The notes below the pieces were generated by a model that searched no databases, was not told the DNA's origin, and saw nothing but the letters and a program-made list of their open reading frames with translations. DNA of 64,000 nucleotides from Nissolia schottii (Eukaryota > Streptophyta > Magnoliopsida > Fabales > Fabaceae): contig QANU01045372.1 in NCBI GenBank assembly GCA_003254905.1, forward strand, positions 132,279-196,278, given 5' to 3'. The position numbers and the translations under genes were made by a program. Shown here piece by piece: positions 37,132 through 51,890 of the stretch (position 1 is its first letter; each line of letters opens with the position of its first letter).

Positions 37132-37925
37132 TATGATAGTTGATAGGTATATATGGGGATGCTCTGTTAACTTGGTTACTCAATCAGTTATATTAATAGT
37201 AGATCAAGGACATTTTCAATGAAGAAATCATCACTTCAACGCATTGTCTTTGCAAGAAAATTGATCATCATTACATGTGTGATTTTTACATGACAATAAC
37301 ATATATAATTTTTTACCATAATTTACACATAGTAGGATTGTATGAAAATCTCACGTGATAAATTTTACTAAATGATAAAAAATTATATATGACGAGATCA
37401 TGTAAAATTTTTACATGTTTTTTTTATATGAGAAGATTTACTCTCATCTATGCCATTTGTTCATATATTAAGTAATCGTATATATAATTTTTTAAATTTT
37501 TCATACAACATGTTAGGTGATTGTAATAAAAGTAAAACAATTTGAATAAGGAAATTAGAATTTCATTATTATATACTATCAATATAGTTTTATATTCCAA
37601 CTATGTGGTGTGACATAGTAATATATCACTTCATTCCTTAATCATGACTGGGGATTCGATCTCCACCCATAAAAATGGAGGCTTACCTGTAGTTAATATG
37701 TATAACTCAACTGTTTTTACTAATGATATAGTAAAAAATTGTTTATATATTGCACAACAATTAAATACTTAAATAATTCTATAAATTTATATAAAAAAAA
37801 TACACAAAAACTGTATTAAAATTAAATGAATTAAAGAATGTTGATGACATCATTAATTGAAGTCAAATTAATAATTAATTAGAGTATAGTATGCTCTCAA
37901 TGGTCGTGGTTTAGAAAGAAAAAAA

Positions 37926-39690
37926 AATTGCCCATCTCTGTTTGCAAAGAAATTGATAAAGTGTGCCGTGATTTTATATGTGGTTCTAATAGGGAAAACA
38001 GGAAAATTCATCTAATCTTTTGGGAAGAAGTCTGTCGTCCTAAATCTTGTGGTGGTCTTAAATTTCGATCAGTAGCTAAAATGAATGTGTGCTTCCTTAT
38101 GAAGTTGGCACAGGGTCTTATTCATAAGAGAGGGAGTCTCTTTGGGTTAAAGTTATGAGAATCATATATGATTGCTTTGATGGTGTCGTGCTTACATTCA
38201 AGAGCAAACAACAATCTTCAAATGTTTGACAAGGAATTGTGTGTTTGGAATAAAGTCCAAAACAACATAATTTGGAGACTTGGAGATGGGCTAAGTGTGA
38301 ATTTTTGGAAATATTGTTTGCTTCCGGGTATCCATTAATTTAAGGAATTTGTCAGTAATCTCAAAGTCCCGAATATCAACTTATGTTGTTTTTGTTAATT
38401 CAAATGGCGAGTGGGACCGTGATAAAATTCTCCTTGTCCTTCGCATTGATTTCTGAGAAATTATTGCCTCTTTGAAGGGTCCGAGTGCTAATTTAGGTGC
38501 AGACTCTATTGCTTGGCTCCCTATTAATGATGATGGTTTCTCTATTAAATTGGCATACGAGGGAGTTTATGGAGATGGCAATAACAAGAATAATTTGTTT
38601 GAGCGGATCTAAAACCTCCCTACTCAATAGCTGGTTCTTAGTTTCTTTTGGTTGTTTGCAAGGGGAGCTCTTCTAACAAATGTTAGGCGTCATCATGGAG
38701 GTATGACTAATGATGATTCTTGTCCTTTGTGTTTACTTCATCCTGAAACAATTCTTAACAACCGTTGAATTGTGGCCATAAAAGTGTGGATGAGTCTTTC
38801 AACTAGTAGCAATTCTGACTTTTTCTTCAACCTCCCTGTGAATAAGTGGGCGCTCTAGAATATCAAGAATTCTATTTCGTCTTTTAGAGGGGTGGCTTGG
38901 CCACTTCTCTTTTCCTCCATTTGCCATGGACCATGACATCATCGAAATGCGATTGTTGTTGAAGAAGAGGTGTCATACATAAATGTTCTTCCCTCTAAAC
39001 TAACTTTTAGAGCTATAGACACTGTTGAGTCCATTCGTGTTGTTGAAAGGATATAAAACCATATATCTCTGACAGACTGACTATGTTATTAATCAAATCT
39101 GTTGGAAGCTTCCGATGGTGGGTTTCTTTAAACTCAATACTGATGACTTTGTGACTAAGAATAAAGTTGCATGCGGTGGTATTATTAGAGATCATTATGG
39201 TCGTTTTATATCAGGGTTCTCCTCCAACTTGGATAATTGCTCTATTACAACTATTGAGCTTTTGGGCATTCTCAAGGGTCTTTTGATGGCAAAAAGTCTT
39301 GGTTTATCTCATTTGAATTTAAAGACTGACTTGAAGAGTGTTGTATTCTTGATTAATAGCGATGAAATCCCAACTCATCCTCATTCTACGATTATTCGGT
39401 CCATTCAATCTCTAATCAAAGAAGATTGGTATGTTAGGATTCATCACATTTATCGTGAGGCAAACCAAAGTGCGAATATTCTTGCAAATCGCGGGCAAGA
39501 CATGGATCTTGAAGATGTTATTTTTGATTCTATTCTTTTCTTGTCTATTAATTTTAATGCGGATTGTAGCGGTGTGCTTCACCCCAGAACTGTGGCTTTG
39601 TAGCTTGTTTTTGTTTGGGCTTTAGCCCGGTTGATTATCAAAAAAGAAAAAAAAGAGAGAGAAAAAAAAGAAAAAAGGAGATATAAAGCA
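37926..39690 (+). mobile_element. 5'-truncated L1-type LINE remnant (RT tail, zinc-binding RT domain, RNase H) with A-rich tail
   Basis: Conceptual translation gives, in order: the C-terminal RT segment (KEIDKVCRDFICGSNRENRK, then SCGGLKFRSVAKMN); broken text typical of zf-RVT (GDGLSVNFWKYCL, NVRRHHGGMTNDDSCPLC); and a readable RNase H domain. It ends in TTTGGGCTTTAGCCCGGTTG and a long A-rich tail near 39640-39680. Stops and frameshifts break the middle part. The upstream part of the ORF, including the RT catalytic motifs, is missing. Target duplications were not resolved because the flanks are A-rich. Confidence 0.8.
39115..39603 (+). pseudogene. RNase H-like domain of the L1-type LINE remnant
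   Basis: An open frame of about 162 codons matches the RVT_3 RNase H domain of plant LINEs: FKLNTD, CGGIIRDHYGRFISGFSS, TIELLGILKGL, LKTDLKSVV and HIYREANQSANILANRG. The first two acidic positions and the Glu are present. In the last motif the usual Asp of REANQxAD is Asn (SANILA), which would harm metal binding. It is part of a dead LINE rather than a host gene, although the frame is still open. Confidence 0.75.
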
Positions 39691-39849
39691 AGACAAAACC
39701 GTTAGTGACCAAGTACAGTGTGGCACTTCCCACCATTTTCGCATTTCTAAAGAGACCCCACTCTGTCTCTCTGGTAATCTTGATTTTCTAGGGTTACCGT
39801 TACTAGCCACCGTACGGAGGGTCTCTCTCCTCCGTTCAATGCCACTCCG

Positions 39850-40443
39850 ATGAACCCTCCGCCGCCCATCCCGTCGTTCTGCAACACCTGCGGCGCCTCC
39901 AGGCGCCGCTCCGTCATCCTCCACAACCTCCGATACCGCACCAACAACCGCCACTACTGCACCAACTGCCTCCTCAAGAGCCACCACGGCCAATTCTGCC
40001 CTATCTGCTTCCATGTCTACGACAATGCCCCTCCCCCTCACCTCCGCCTCGTGTGCCTCCACTGCCCCGCCATCGCCCACCGATCTTGCGCCACTGACGA
40101 CGACGACGACGACGCCAATTCCGCCGCACCGTCTTTCCAGTGCCCGGCCTGCTCCGACCCTAACTTCTCGTATTTCAAGCCGAGATTCGAAGGCAATGGC
40201 GGAGCGATCGACAGCCAGTCCGCCAAGGTGCTGGTCGCTGCCACGAGGATCGCGGCCGAGTCGATGATCAAGATCGCCGAAGCGGCGAGGTTTGACGCAG
40301 AGCGGCGCGCCAAGGAGGCCGCTGAGGCGAGGAAGAAAGCCAAGGATGCGCTGGAGCGCCTGGCGAGGGTCGTCGCACAGGAAGAGGAGACTGAGGTGAA
40401 GCAGTTAGGGGTTCCTGACCCGAAGCGCCAGCGCATGACGTAA
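39850..40443 (+). CDS. Intronless PHD/RING-like zinc-finger protein with charged C-terminal helix
   Basis: A single exon of 198 codons (197 residues), markedly richer in GC than its surroundings. Cys/His pairs suited to zinc binding are C11/C14, C37/C40, C50/C53, C69/C72 with H77/C80, and C98/C101, an arrangement like a PHD or FYVE-type treble-clef fold. The loop between them is Asp-rich (DDDDDD at 83-88). Residues about 130-185 form an Ala/Glu/Lys/Arg-rich helix (probable coiled coil), and the end PKRQRMT may be a nuclear signal. I do not recognise a named gene; small plant proteins of this kind are annotated as uncharacterised RING/FYVE/PHD proteins. Chromatin or protein binding would be a guess. 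ATG 39850 is the first in frame. The promoter space to the LINE tail is only ~160 bp. An antisense open frame here is a GC artefact. Confidence 0.85.
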   Translation: MNPPPPIPSFCNTCGASRRRSVILHNLRYRTNNRHYCTNCLLKSHHGQFCPICFHVYDNAPPPHLRLVCLHCPAIAHRSCATDDDDDDANSAAPSFQCPACSDPNFSYFKPRFEGNGGAIDSQSAKVLVAATRIAAESMIKIAEAARFDAERRAKEAAEARKKAKDALERLARVVAQEEETEVKQLGVPDPKRQRMT

Positions 40444-41680
40444 ATTATAGCGTACCTTTTCGATTCCGCTATGAAAACTTTTTGCAAATAAGAATCTGAT
40501 TTGTTTTCATGATCGTGTAGCTAATTGACCCTAGGTGCGGATTGCGGCAGAGACTAGTTGATCAGCTTTATCATTTTTTCTTTTGTGGCGGTCAGATATT
40601 GATACTATTACTTCGTACAGTTTAGTTTCGTTCTTCCTGATTCAAATGCAGTTTAGTTATGCGATTATGCTTCTGATTTTCTCATACTTCATTGGTGAAT
40701 TATGAGCTGAATATGAGCTTGTGCTGTGTGGATGTGCTCTAAACGTGTTTTTTGGTTTATCTAATATCTGTTTGTCAACCTTTTTGAACCAATTATTCTG
40801 CTACATCAAGGATGTTGGTCAACCTTTGTGTTTCTTGGCATACTTTCTTTGCCATAAAGTCTTACTGCATAGAAGAGAGTATCAGCTTTCCTGATTTTCT
40901 CAATATACTTGAAAATGAGTGGTGCAGAGTGAATGCAGCAGTTTGTTAGTTTTGCTTTTGCAATCTATTTTGGTCATTTGGGGTTTAGTATTGGTGCATA
41001 AACAATATCAGCGTAATATCAGAGTTAAGGACTTATTTTTTGTTTAACCCTTTGTTGATATGTTGATGATCCTATGTGTTGAACTTACAATAAATAATAA
41101 AGCATTAGAACCTTCAATCTTCTATAGAATGATAGTAAATGAATGCTTTACTGAAAATATTCCAAATGTACCTGGCATGCTACAGTTGGGTATCAGAGCG
41201 GCTAGAATTAATCGCATGTTGTTCCTGTAGAAGATGTAGGCTGTAGTCTTTTACCCCATAATTGTTACATTTTATGTTGGGATATATAATGGTGCAAGGC
41301 TTTTTTTAGATTCTAATGTTTTGCCTTTTTATTCTTGTTCTAAAATCTGATTACAAATCATTAATATGTGCTGTTCTTCCAGTTTTATATCAAGTACAAA
41401 GTTAGTCTTTGAGCTAGGATAACATTTAAATTTGGAACAACTCTTGGTTGATTGCTTTTCTGTTTGAGGTTCAATATGCATCTTGGGTAGTGGGTACTAC
41501 CTGCAGTTCATGGTTCAATTGATTCAGCTATTTAAAATTGTGGTTTACTTTGAACTGAAAAATGATCAAACCAGAAGCATGGCTGGTTCACGGTCCACTA
41601 GGTTCAATATGTTGTTTTGCTTCTCTGTTTTGAACTTTTGGTCTTATATTTGTGCTTGTTTATCCAGTCCCTTTCTTGTG

Positions 41681-42115
41681 GTAGGCAGTAGTACTATCCC
41701 TGTCTCTCTGCACCTACTTCGCTACCTCCTTTCTGGTTCAAACTGTTCCATTTCAGAGTTTATCTTCTGATATTGGTGCTTGTTTTTCTTGTCTTTCATA
41801 TAGTAGAATATTCTAGCCATGTCTCCAGGCATCTAATTTGCTATATGCCTTCTGGTTCAAATGCTTGGATGTCAGGAACTTGTTGTCAGACTGGTAGGCA
41901 GTTGTACTGGCCCTGTCTCCCTGCACCTAATTTACTATGTATGCTTTCTGGTTCAAACTGTTCCATTTCAGTCAGTTTATCGTTTGATATTGGTGTTTGT
42001 TTATTCATTTTCTTTGATATAGTAGAACATTCTAGCCATGTCTCCACACCCATAATTTGCCATATGCCTTCTGGTTCAAATGCTTAGATGTCCAGAACAT
42101 GTTGTCGGATTGGTA
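41681..42115. repeat. Tandem duplication, two ~215-bp units
   Basis: GTAGGCAGT(A/T)GTACT starts both units, at 41681 and 41894 (period 213). Shared text includes TTCTGGTTCAAACTGTTCCA, ATTCTAGCCATGTCTCCA and GGTTCAAATGCTT. Divergence is mild. A partial earlier unit seems present just upstream (TTTGTGCTTGTTTATCC near 41649). It is non-coding. Confidence 0.75.
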
Positions 42116-42607
42116 TGATTCCAGTCATTATGATTTGACAATTTAGTTGGCAAAAATTGTTGGCGTATTATAGCAATTTGCTTGTCTCTACTTCCTTTGG
42201 CTTTAAATCAAAAGAAGACTATTGCACTAGTGTGCTTAAGAGATGATTTTCAGTTTATCTCATGGTTTCATTTCTTTTTTTTTGGTGAGGTTTCATTTCA
42301 AGAAGGATAGTTTGAAGATTCATTGAATTGGTCGCTTGTGTCCACAATAATTGATGTTCAATTTCATTTTTACCCTCTTCAATGCAAAAAGAGAATGAAA
42401 ATGAAATCTTTCCCTTTTATGGGAAATTTTCAATGAGATACTTGCATTCAGATCAAGGAATATTGTGCCAGTTTGGCAAAGGTTGGATTTTGTTCCGAAT
42501 CTCCGTGGCTCCTCCATGGTTTTTATTCTTTTTACTAGATTTTTTTTGGTTCTTGTTTCCTTCCTTTCATATCCTTCCTTTCATATTGTGTTATAGGCAC
42601 TATATTA

Positions 42608-42960
42608 TGTACAACAACAACCACTACCACAAAGCATTTTCCCACTATTGAGGGATGGTTAAATGAATCACCATTAGGCAGGGTTGGTTGAAGGAATCAC
42701 CATTAGGCAAGGTTGGTTAAATGAATCAAGCGCATTATGTTCTATTGTAAACCATTTCTAACTACACTAGAGAAGCCATTTAAATCCAAGTGTTTCCTAA
42801 TGGCTTAATTTATAGTTATTCTTGGTCTTCCTCTACCTTAAACTATTAGACTATCCTCTATCTAATATATTCTCTCCACTAGGGCTTATTCAAACCTTCT
42901 CCTCACATGATTAGACTACCCAAGACAAGATTCTACCATTTTACACTGTTATGTAACAAA
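42608..42960 (-). mobile_element. Degenerate RTE-type LINE 3' fragment (antisense)
   Basis: Read on the minus strand, broken frames match the C-terminal part of RTE-type plant LINE reverse transcriptases: a KMVES..LG segment with an in-frame stop followed by NHVRR, then RGRPRITIN, AIRKHLDLNG and MRLIHL. The 3' end on that strand is a TTG-rich tail (ACAACAACAACC on the plus strand near 42611). A 29-bp unit with CACCATTAGGCA at 42669 and 42698 is duplicated inside. Multiple stops make it a fossil. Confidence 0.6.
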
Positions 42961-43950
42961 GTAAAATGAAGTTATCTAATTGCTAACCAGGAAATCTGAT
43001 CTCTGATTTGGTGAAAATGTAAACGTTAGGGAGGCGAAACTATTTTCAGTTAGAGATACATACAATGTTGTGTAACACTTAAAGCATGAACTTGCACTAA
43101 CTCCAAAGGGTCGTAGGTGGTAAAAGAAGCAATTTACTCATTGATGGCGCAAAGTTGGTCAATACTTTTGCACGTCTGTTGATAAAATTTCTTATGAAGG
43201 ACATATGCTTTACACTAAATAGAAGCTAAGCACTTATACAAGTGTTATGTCCCAATCAAATGCACTAAATTGTAGCACCAATTGCACATTGCCATACTTC
43301 TACCTAAACAATAAAGCTCATAACAAAAAATTGCAATGGAAACAGCCTCTTTCCTTCTACTAAAACAATAAAGCTGGTAAGTAGTAACAAGGGATTGACA
43401 TGTTTGATGTTGCCATGCTCATGGTGTTAATTCGGATGAATTGATTATTTGGCTACTCAAGGCAATTTCTTTATTGGTGTTCTTCAACTAGAACTGCATT
43501 TTCATGCTAATCTAGTAGATTTTCTGTTTTATATGAAAATCACAGCTGGTTGACATATAATTTGTTGACTATCCAAACAGGTTTGCAGTGTCAACAGTTG
43601 GAATTCCAATCAGATTTTGCAGAAGCTGGTTAGTGATTATTAAACTTCTGAGGAGTGCTATTGGAAGACTAAATGGTATAGCAAAATGGATCATCTTTGA
43701 TATTTGACTAAATGCCATGTCTTACTTGTGAACTATGGAGACTCCAGTCGCGTTAGCCATTGCCTTCTAAATATAGCTAGTGTAGTTAGGGTCAGAGTGG
43801 CATCCAAGATTGAAGCTGTGGGAGCTGCATTTGCTCTAGAGAAATGATATGTGAATATAAAAAAATAGTCAGAAGCAATTTTGCGCTGGTAGATGTAGTG
43901 TGCAAATTTCATTTACCAATATATAGCTATAGACCATGAATTTTTTTTTA

Positions 43951-44115
43951 GGGTAATTCTACTTACAACAAAATTGAACAACGTATAAAAATACAACATG
44001 TGAGTGCATATGGAGAGTACAATAATTATGTGGGATCCATGTGTACTGACATGTTGTTGTATTTTTAAATGTTATCCACTTTGTTGTTTAATTTTATTCT
44101 TCAAATAGCATTACT
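43951..44115. mobile_element. MITE with ~34-bp imperfect terminal inverted repeats
   Basis: The left end GGGTAATTCTACTT... matches the reverse complement of the right end (GAGTAATGCTATTT...), continuing through AAAATTGAACAAC against AAAATTAAACAAC. Further inside, AAAAATACAAC..ATG pairs with CATGTTGTTGTATTTTT. The whole ~165-bp element could fold into a hairpin. It is non-coding. The target duplication is unclear because the flanks are T-rich. Confidence 0.65.
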
Positions 44116-46088
44116 CTTTGTTTTTCATGACTACTCAGTTTGCTCATGGTGCGATTTGTATGTCTTCATGCTTCCCTTATCCTGATGGTTGGTAGTCAAA
44201 GTGAAAGATAGAATGTGTCAACTGCTTGCCTCGGCCCAAGTCAATGTTGTATGATGATGACTAAAAGGTTGTGTTTGATATGAAAGACATGACAAGAGAA
44301 CAACAAAATTTTGCTTAGGAGGATTCAATAACCTTTTCTATTTCTACCTCGTATTTTATATCTAATACCAAATGCAGTGAAATAACTTTGCAGTGATGGT
44401 GACCGAAGCAACTATGATATTGTTGCTCATTATTTTGGGTGGTTTACTCGGCTTGTGAGTAACACTTTTTCTAACTCAAGGTGGACTAATTCATATTGCA
44501 AATGAAACGAACTTTAGAGCGTAAAATTCCAGTGGTGAATTGTTGTGGTGATACTTTACTATTATTATTATTGCTTTTTTGGACAAGTGAAAGTGTTTTT
44601 GTCCTGAATAACACTAAACTATTTTTACCTGGCTATGTATACTTCTAATTGTTGAGAACCATAAGGTCTTTATGGTATAACTAATACATTGATTAACTTT
44701 GTATAACAAAACGTCCAACTAGTGGGTTTTTTTTTTATGCTGAAAAAAATATATAATGTGGTTTTATTAGTACATCCTTTATAAAATTTGATTATATCAA
44801 AATTAGAGTGAATTATAAAACAGTTTTGCTACATTTATATTCCAAACCCATACATCATACATACACTCATATTAATATACGGTGAGCCCCTAAATAAGTG
44901 TCCGCTAACCTCTCTTTCTCACTCTCGCTCACTTGCGCATTGCGCGTCCCACACATGCGTATCCTTCAAACTTCCTCTTTCTTGTCTCGGAAATAAGGAT
45001 TGAACACAGAAAACTCTCATCCCTCTCTTCGATCTCTCTTCACCCTCATCAACTCTTTTCGATCTCTCTTCACTCTCGTCTCTCTTTTGCAAATTCATCA
45101 TGTTCACTACACAAATATGTAACAAACGCAATCACAAATTTATGCATGGGTTTAGATGAATCACGAATTGGCAACTTGAAAATCAATCTCCTTTTCTTCA
45201 CTACATTCACATCAGTCTCAATTAATTATATGCTCCAGTGATATCCTAGAATTTTATCAAATTGTGAGAATTTTTTCGTGCAAGAAACTTGCCTACAAGT
45301 AGAAGAAGTATTGCGCGTGCAAGGGGTTTAGGATAAACATCAAACAAGTACCGCCTTCCTTCATTAACCTTTCTACTTGTGTGGTTACCTGCTTCACTGG
45401 TACGTAATTGCCCTGTCTGCTTTGGAACAATGAATGAAAGTCTCTGTTCTTGTCTTGTATTGTATGCTGCAAGTCTGCATCTGCAACTTCAAAGTGCTTG
45501 CTTGCTTAGTTTATGGTACGGGAAATTGCATTATCCTCCGCGAAACTACGCAGTGCTTTCCATGCAAAGTGTAAAAATTGTTCCTTTCCACCAACCACCA
45601 TAGGTGGAAAAAAAAAAAAAAAAAACTAAGAAGCTAGCAAGTTTTGATTTTTCTGTTTATGCTAAGATACCCAGTAGTTTATTACGGTTGAAAGAGCCGT
45701 ATCATGGTTTGATTTTTTATATAAATATGAAAGGGCATGTTACACCTCCATGTTGTAGTTCTGTGCCTTCTCAGTTCAATAGCTCTTGCTTTAAGAGTCA
45801 TCTAATTATCAGGTATCAGTTTTTTAATGTAAATCTTCAAATTCGTTCATAGAGTTGTTGGCATCGGTTTGTCCCAGGTTATGAAAATTCATCCCAGGTA
45901 TCATTGAAGTTACCAAAAGTCAGTCATGTTAGTTCTTTGATACCAGTCAAATTAGTCTCTCCTTGTGATTAGACCGGATTTTAGCGACTTCTAGAAATAA
46001 TATGACTATTTTCATAATTTGAGAACAAACCGACAACTCTAACGATGACTTGAAGCTTATATATTGTTTCTGCTATAACTGTCTTTAA

Positions 46089-49141
<3,053 letters not shown>

Positions 49142-49343
49142 TCATAGTTTTGGTGTCATTAACTACATGCCAAATTGTTTAAAGTGAAATAAAAAAAAGG
49201 ATGATGATGATGATGACATGATTCAAGTGCAGGCCTGGGAATTTATATGCCATAAGGGTCTCTTGTAAATGCTCATTGGTGTATGAATAAGAATGGTGAT
49301 AGTTCCTTGGTTAGTTAAATGAAAAATCAAAAAAAAAGGGAAA
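49142..49343. other. 3' UTR of the aspartic proteinase gene
   Basis: Downstream flank with an AAATAAAA signal-like stretch near 49187 and a (GAT)n run at about 49201-49217. No gene is visible. Confidence 0.6.
49329..49337 (-). terminator. Pol III T-run terminator of tRNA-Gly
   Basis: Nine A on the plus strand, i.e. a T tract on the tRNA strand, begin six bases after the tRNA 3' end. This is the normal Pol III stop signal. Confidence 0.85.
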
Positions 49344-49414
49344 TGCACCAGCCGGGAATCGAACCCGGGTCTGTACCGTGGCAGGGTACTATTCTACCAC
49401 TAGACCACTGGTGC
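49344..49414 (-). tRNA. tRNA-Gly (anticodon GCC)
   Basis: The 71-nt cloverleaf reads on the minus strand from GCACCAG to CTGGTGC plus the discriminator A. The D-arm region is GTCTAGTGGTAGAAT (box A). The anticodon stem-loop GTACC-CTGCCAC-GGTAC gives anticodon GCC. The T arm is CCGGG-TTCGATT-CCCGG (box B). All stems pair. No intron and no encoded CCA, as usual in nuclear plant tRNAs. It lies between the aspartic protease and WRKY genes. Confidence 0.97.
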
Positions 49415-50167
49415 TGTTGCTGTTATGTTGAGATTAGTAAGATATATGGTATTGTAAAGTTGGTTATCTTGTCATTTATTTATATGATGACTATCTTAGG
49501 TGAATATTACTATTAAGTCTCTAATGAACAAAGAAATGGTATAAGTCATTTTTGGAAAACGAGAGAGGAGCATGTGTACCATTTTAAAGTGGAAATCCCT
49601 CACAGTTGACGTACTGGTCAAATATGGACTAGTTCACATTCGTTGAGATCCAAAGATATAAAATTCGATGCAGGTTTATCTCGAAAACATGAACGGAACC
49701 ATTCACCTTTCCAACAACAATCAAAAGCAATTGTGGTTGGGGGAAGGAATGAAGGTTAGTGTTGTTCTAGAGGCCCTGTCGTCTCAGTGTGGGGCATTCT
49801 GGTGTATGACCCTTTCTTCGTGTCTGGACTCTGGACTGACTCCTATGAAATATAATTCCAATTCTGCTGCTTCANTTGTTCACACTTCTTACACCCAACA
49901 CTTATGGTATTATGTGTTGTCATTTGTACTGTATCATGGGGGGGGGGGCATTGCTCTTATAACCAACCAAAATGGCAACTTCATCATGCTTTTGTTACAG
50001 ATTTTGTTTACCGGAAACCGAAACAAACTACCTTAGCTGTTTGACTTATTAGTTAATTTCTTGACAACAATTTTCAACTCTGAATTATAAAAAAAATAAA
50101 ATAAAATAAAAAAAACTACTCAGTGGTGCTATACATTGCAGGTATCTTAGATGAAGGGTCATTGTGG
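49415..50167. other. Intergenic spacer between tRNA-Gly and WRKY gene
   Basis: About 750 bp with one ambiguous base at 49875 and a G run near 49940. A 122-codon open frame here has no recognisable domain and spans the ambiguous base, so I do not call it a gene. The right end should be the WRKY 3' UTR. Confidence 0.55.
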
Positions 50168-51232
50168 CTATATATTGTTGTTGTGAGTGTCTTGGGTGAG
50201 CGAGGAAACGGCTGCGAATAGTGCCGCCTTAAGAGAAGGGTCCTTGGTTATAGCTGCACTGACAACATCCACCAAGGCAGGGTTTTTGGGAATCTCAGAC
50301 CCAGATTCTTGTGGAGTGTTACCATCCAATGACAAAGGGAACGGTCGCCTTTGGAATCTCGTGTGGTTGTTATCATTGGAGGGCTTGGTTAAGTCCAGTG
50401 TTACAGTGGGACATGACGCAGCAGAAGTTGATAAGGAAGAGTAGAGGCCTGAGTAGTTTGATGAAGTGCCGGTGATGGAGCCAGAGAGGAACGTGCTGAG
50501 TGCTGCTGATGTTGTGCTGGCTATGGATCTGGCTGCTGCTGGGAGTGGATGGTTGTGCCTCCCTTCATAGGTTGTGATTACAACTGTCTCATCCATACAA
50601 CACCTTTGAACCTGTTACAAATTACGTACCCACATATATATATATATATATGCCATATGTAATCAATCATATATAAAGGAGAATCCACTTGCATGCTCTA
50701 AAACTAAGTTAAGAACCTGCTTACGAACTGGACACGCTGTTCCCATGCTGCAACGATAGTAGGCTCTGGGACAAGGGTTGCCCTTTGATGTCTTTTGTCC
50801 ATACTTTCTCCATTGACATCCATCACCCATCTGAGAATATTTAAAATGATGTTAAAAATGTCAATGATTCACATATATATATGCCACTTTCATTAGTCAA
50901 CTAATTAAATGCATAAAATGACAGAAACTCATACCATACAAAAATCTGACCGTGCCCTTATGGACACTCTTGCTCTCCTGCTATATGCTTGCTCTTCTAC
51001 GATTTTAGCCTCTTGTGATGTCATTTGACCAATGATTTTGCCATTGTAAGCACTTGTAAGATTCTCCACAGAAGCAGGTCCTTCTGTTGCCATGCCATCT
51101 TGTCTCTTGTCCCTCTAAATTCATCAACACATGCATATACATAGTTTATTCATTTAATTACTTCGTTCAAGTTAAAAATAATACAAAAGAGTGTACAAAG
51201 TTGATTCAATTCACAGCTACCGGTTGCAGATG

Positions 51233-51274
<42 letters not shown>

Positions 51275-51890
51275 NNNNNNNNNNNNNNNNNNNNNNNNNN
51301 NNNNNNNNNNNNNNNNNNNNNNNNNNNNNNNNNNNNNNNNNNNNNNNNNNNNNNNNNNNNNNNNNNNNNNNNNNNNNNNNNNNNNNNNNNNNNNNNNNNN
51401 NNNNNNNNNNNNNNNNNNNNNNNNNNNNNNNNNNNNNNNNNNNNNNNNNNNNNNNNNNNNNNNNNNNNNNNNNNNNNNNNNNNNNNNNNNNNNNNNNNNN
51501 NNNNNNNNNNNNNNNNNNNNNNNNNNNNNNNNNNNNNNNNNNNNNNNNNNNNNNNNNNNNNNNNNNNNNNNNNNNNNNNNNNNNNNNNNNNNNNNNNNNN
51601 NNNNNNNNNNNNNNNNNNNNNNNNNNNNNNNNNNNNNNNNNNNNNNNNNNNNNNNNNNNNNNNNNNNNNNNNNNNNNNNNNNNNNNNNNNNNNNNNNNNN
51701 NNNNNNNNNNNNNNNNNNNNNNNNNNNNNNNNNNNNNNNNNNNNNNNNNNNNNNNNNNNNNNNNNNNNNNNNNNNNNNNNNNNNNNNNNNNNNNNNNNNN
51801 NNNNNNNNNNNNNNNNNNNNNNNNNNNNNNNNNNNNNNNNNNNNNNNNNNNNNNNNNNNNNNNNNNNNNNNNNNNNNNNNNNNNNNNNTG

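Larger units (their letters stand above)
34881..37925. other. Promoter of SMARCAL1-like gene and AT-rich transposon debris
   Basis: The first ~150 bp upstream of 34880 (GC-richer, with TGCGTTGCGTTGCG) is the likely promoter/5' UTR of the minus-strand gene. Beyond 35.1 kb the DNA is extremely AT-rich and holds a TA repeat (35441-35466), a MITE-like element (36225-36790) and a SINE (37022-37131). A single ambiguous base lies at 36997 next to a poly-A run. No gene is visible. Confidence 0.6.

Noticed and set aside
37631..37710. GGGGATTCGATCTCCACCC, B-box-like text
   Set aside because: No A box at the right distance, and no tail or direct repeats were found.
39622..40487. Antisense open frames (152 and 149 codons) opposite the zinc-finger gene
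   Set aside because: High GC lengthens antisense frames. The plus strand has the regular Cys pairs and an ATG-to-stop gene.
41188..41199. GGGTATCAGAGC, close to the copia primer-binding site TGGTATCAGAGC
   Set aside because: There is no LTR end upstream and no gag downstream; an isolated 11/12 match can be chance.
42657..42730. Short repeated CACCATTAGGCA units as a possible CRISPR-like array
   Set aside because: There are only two copies at a 29-bp period inside a LINE fragment in a plant genome; it is a simple local duplication.
49668..50036. 122-codon open frame between tRNA-Gly and WRKY
   Set aside because: It crosses an ambiguous base and a G run, no known domain is seen, and the start relies on poor context.
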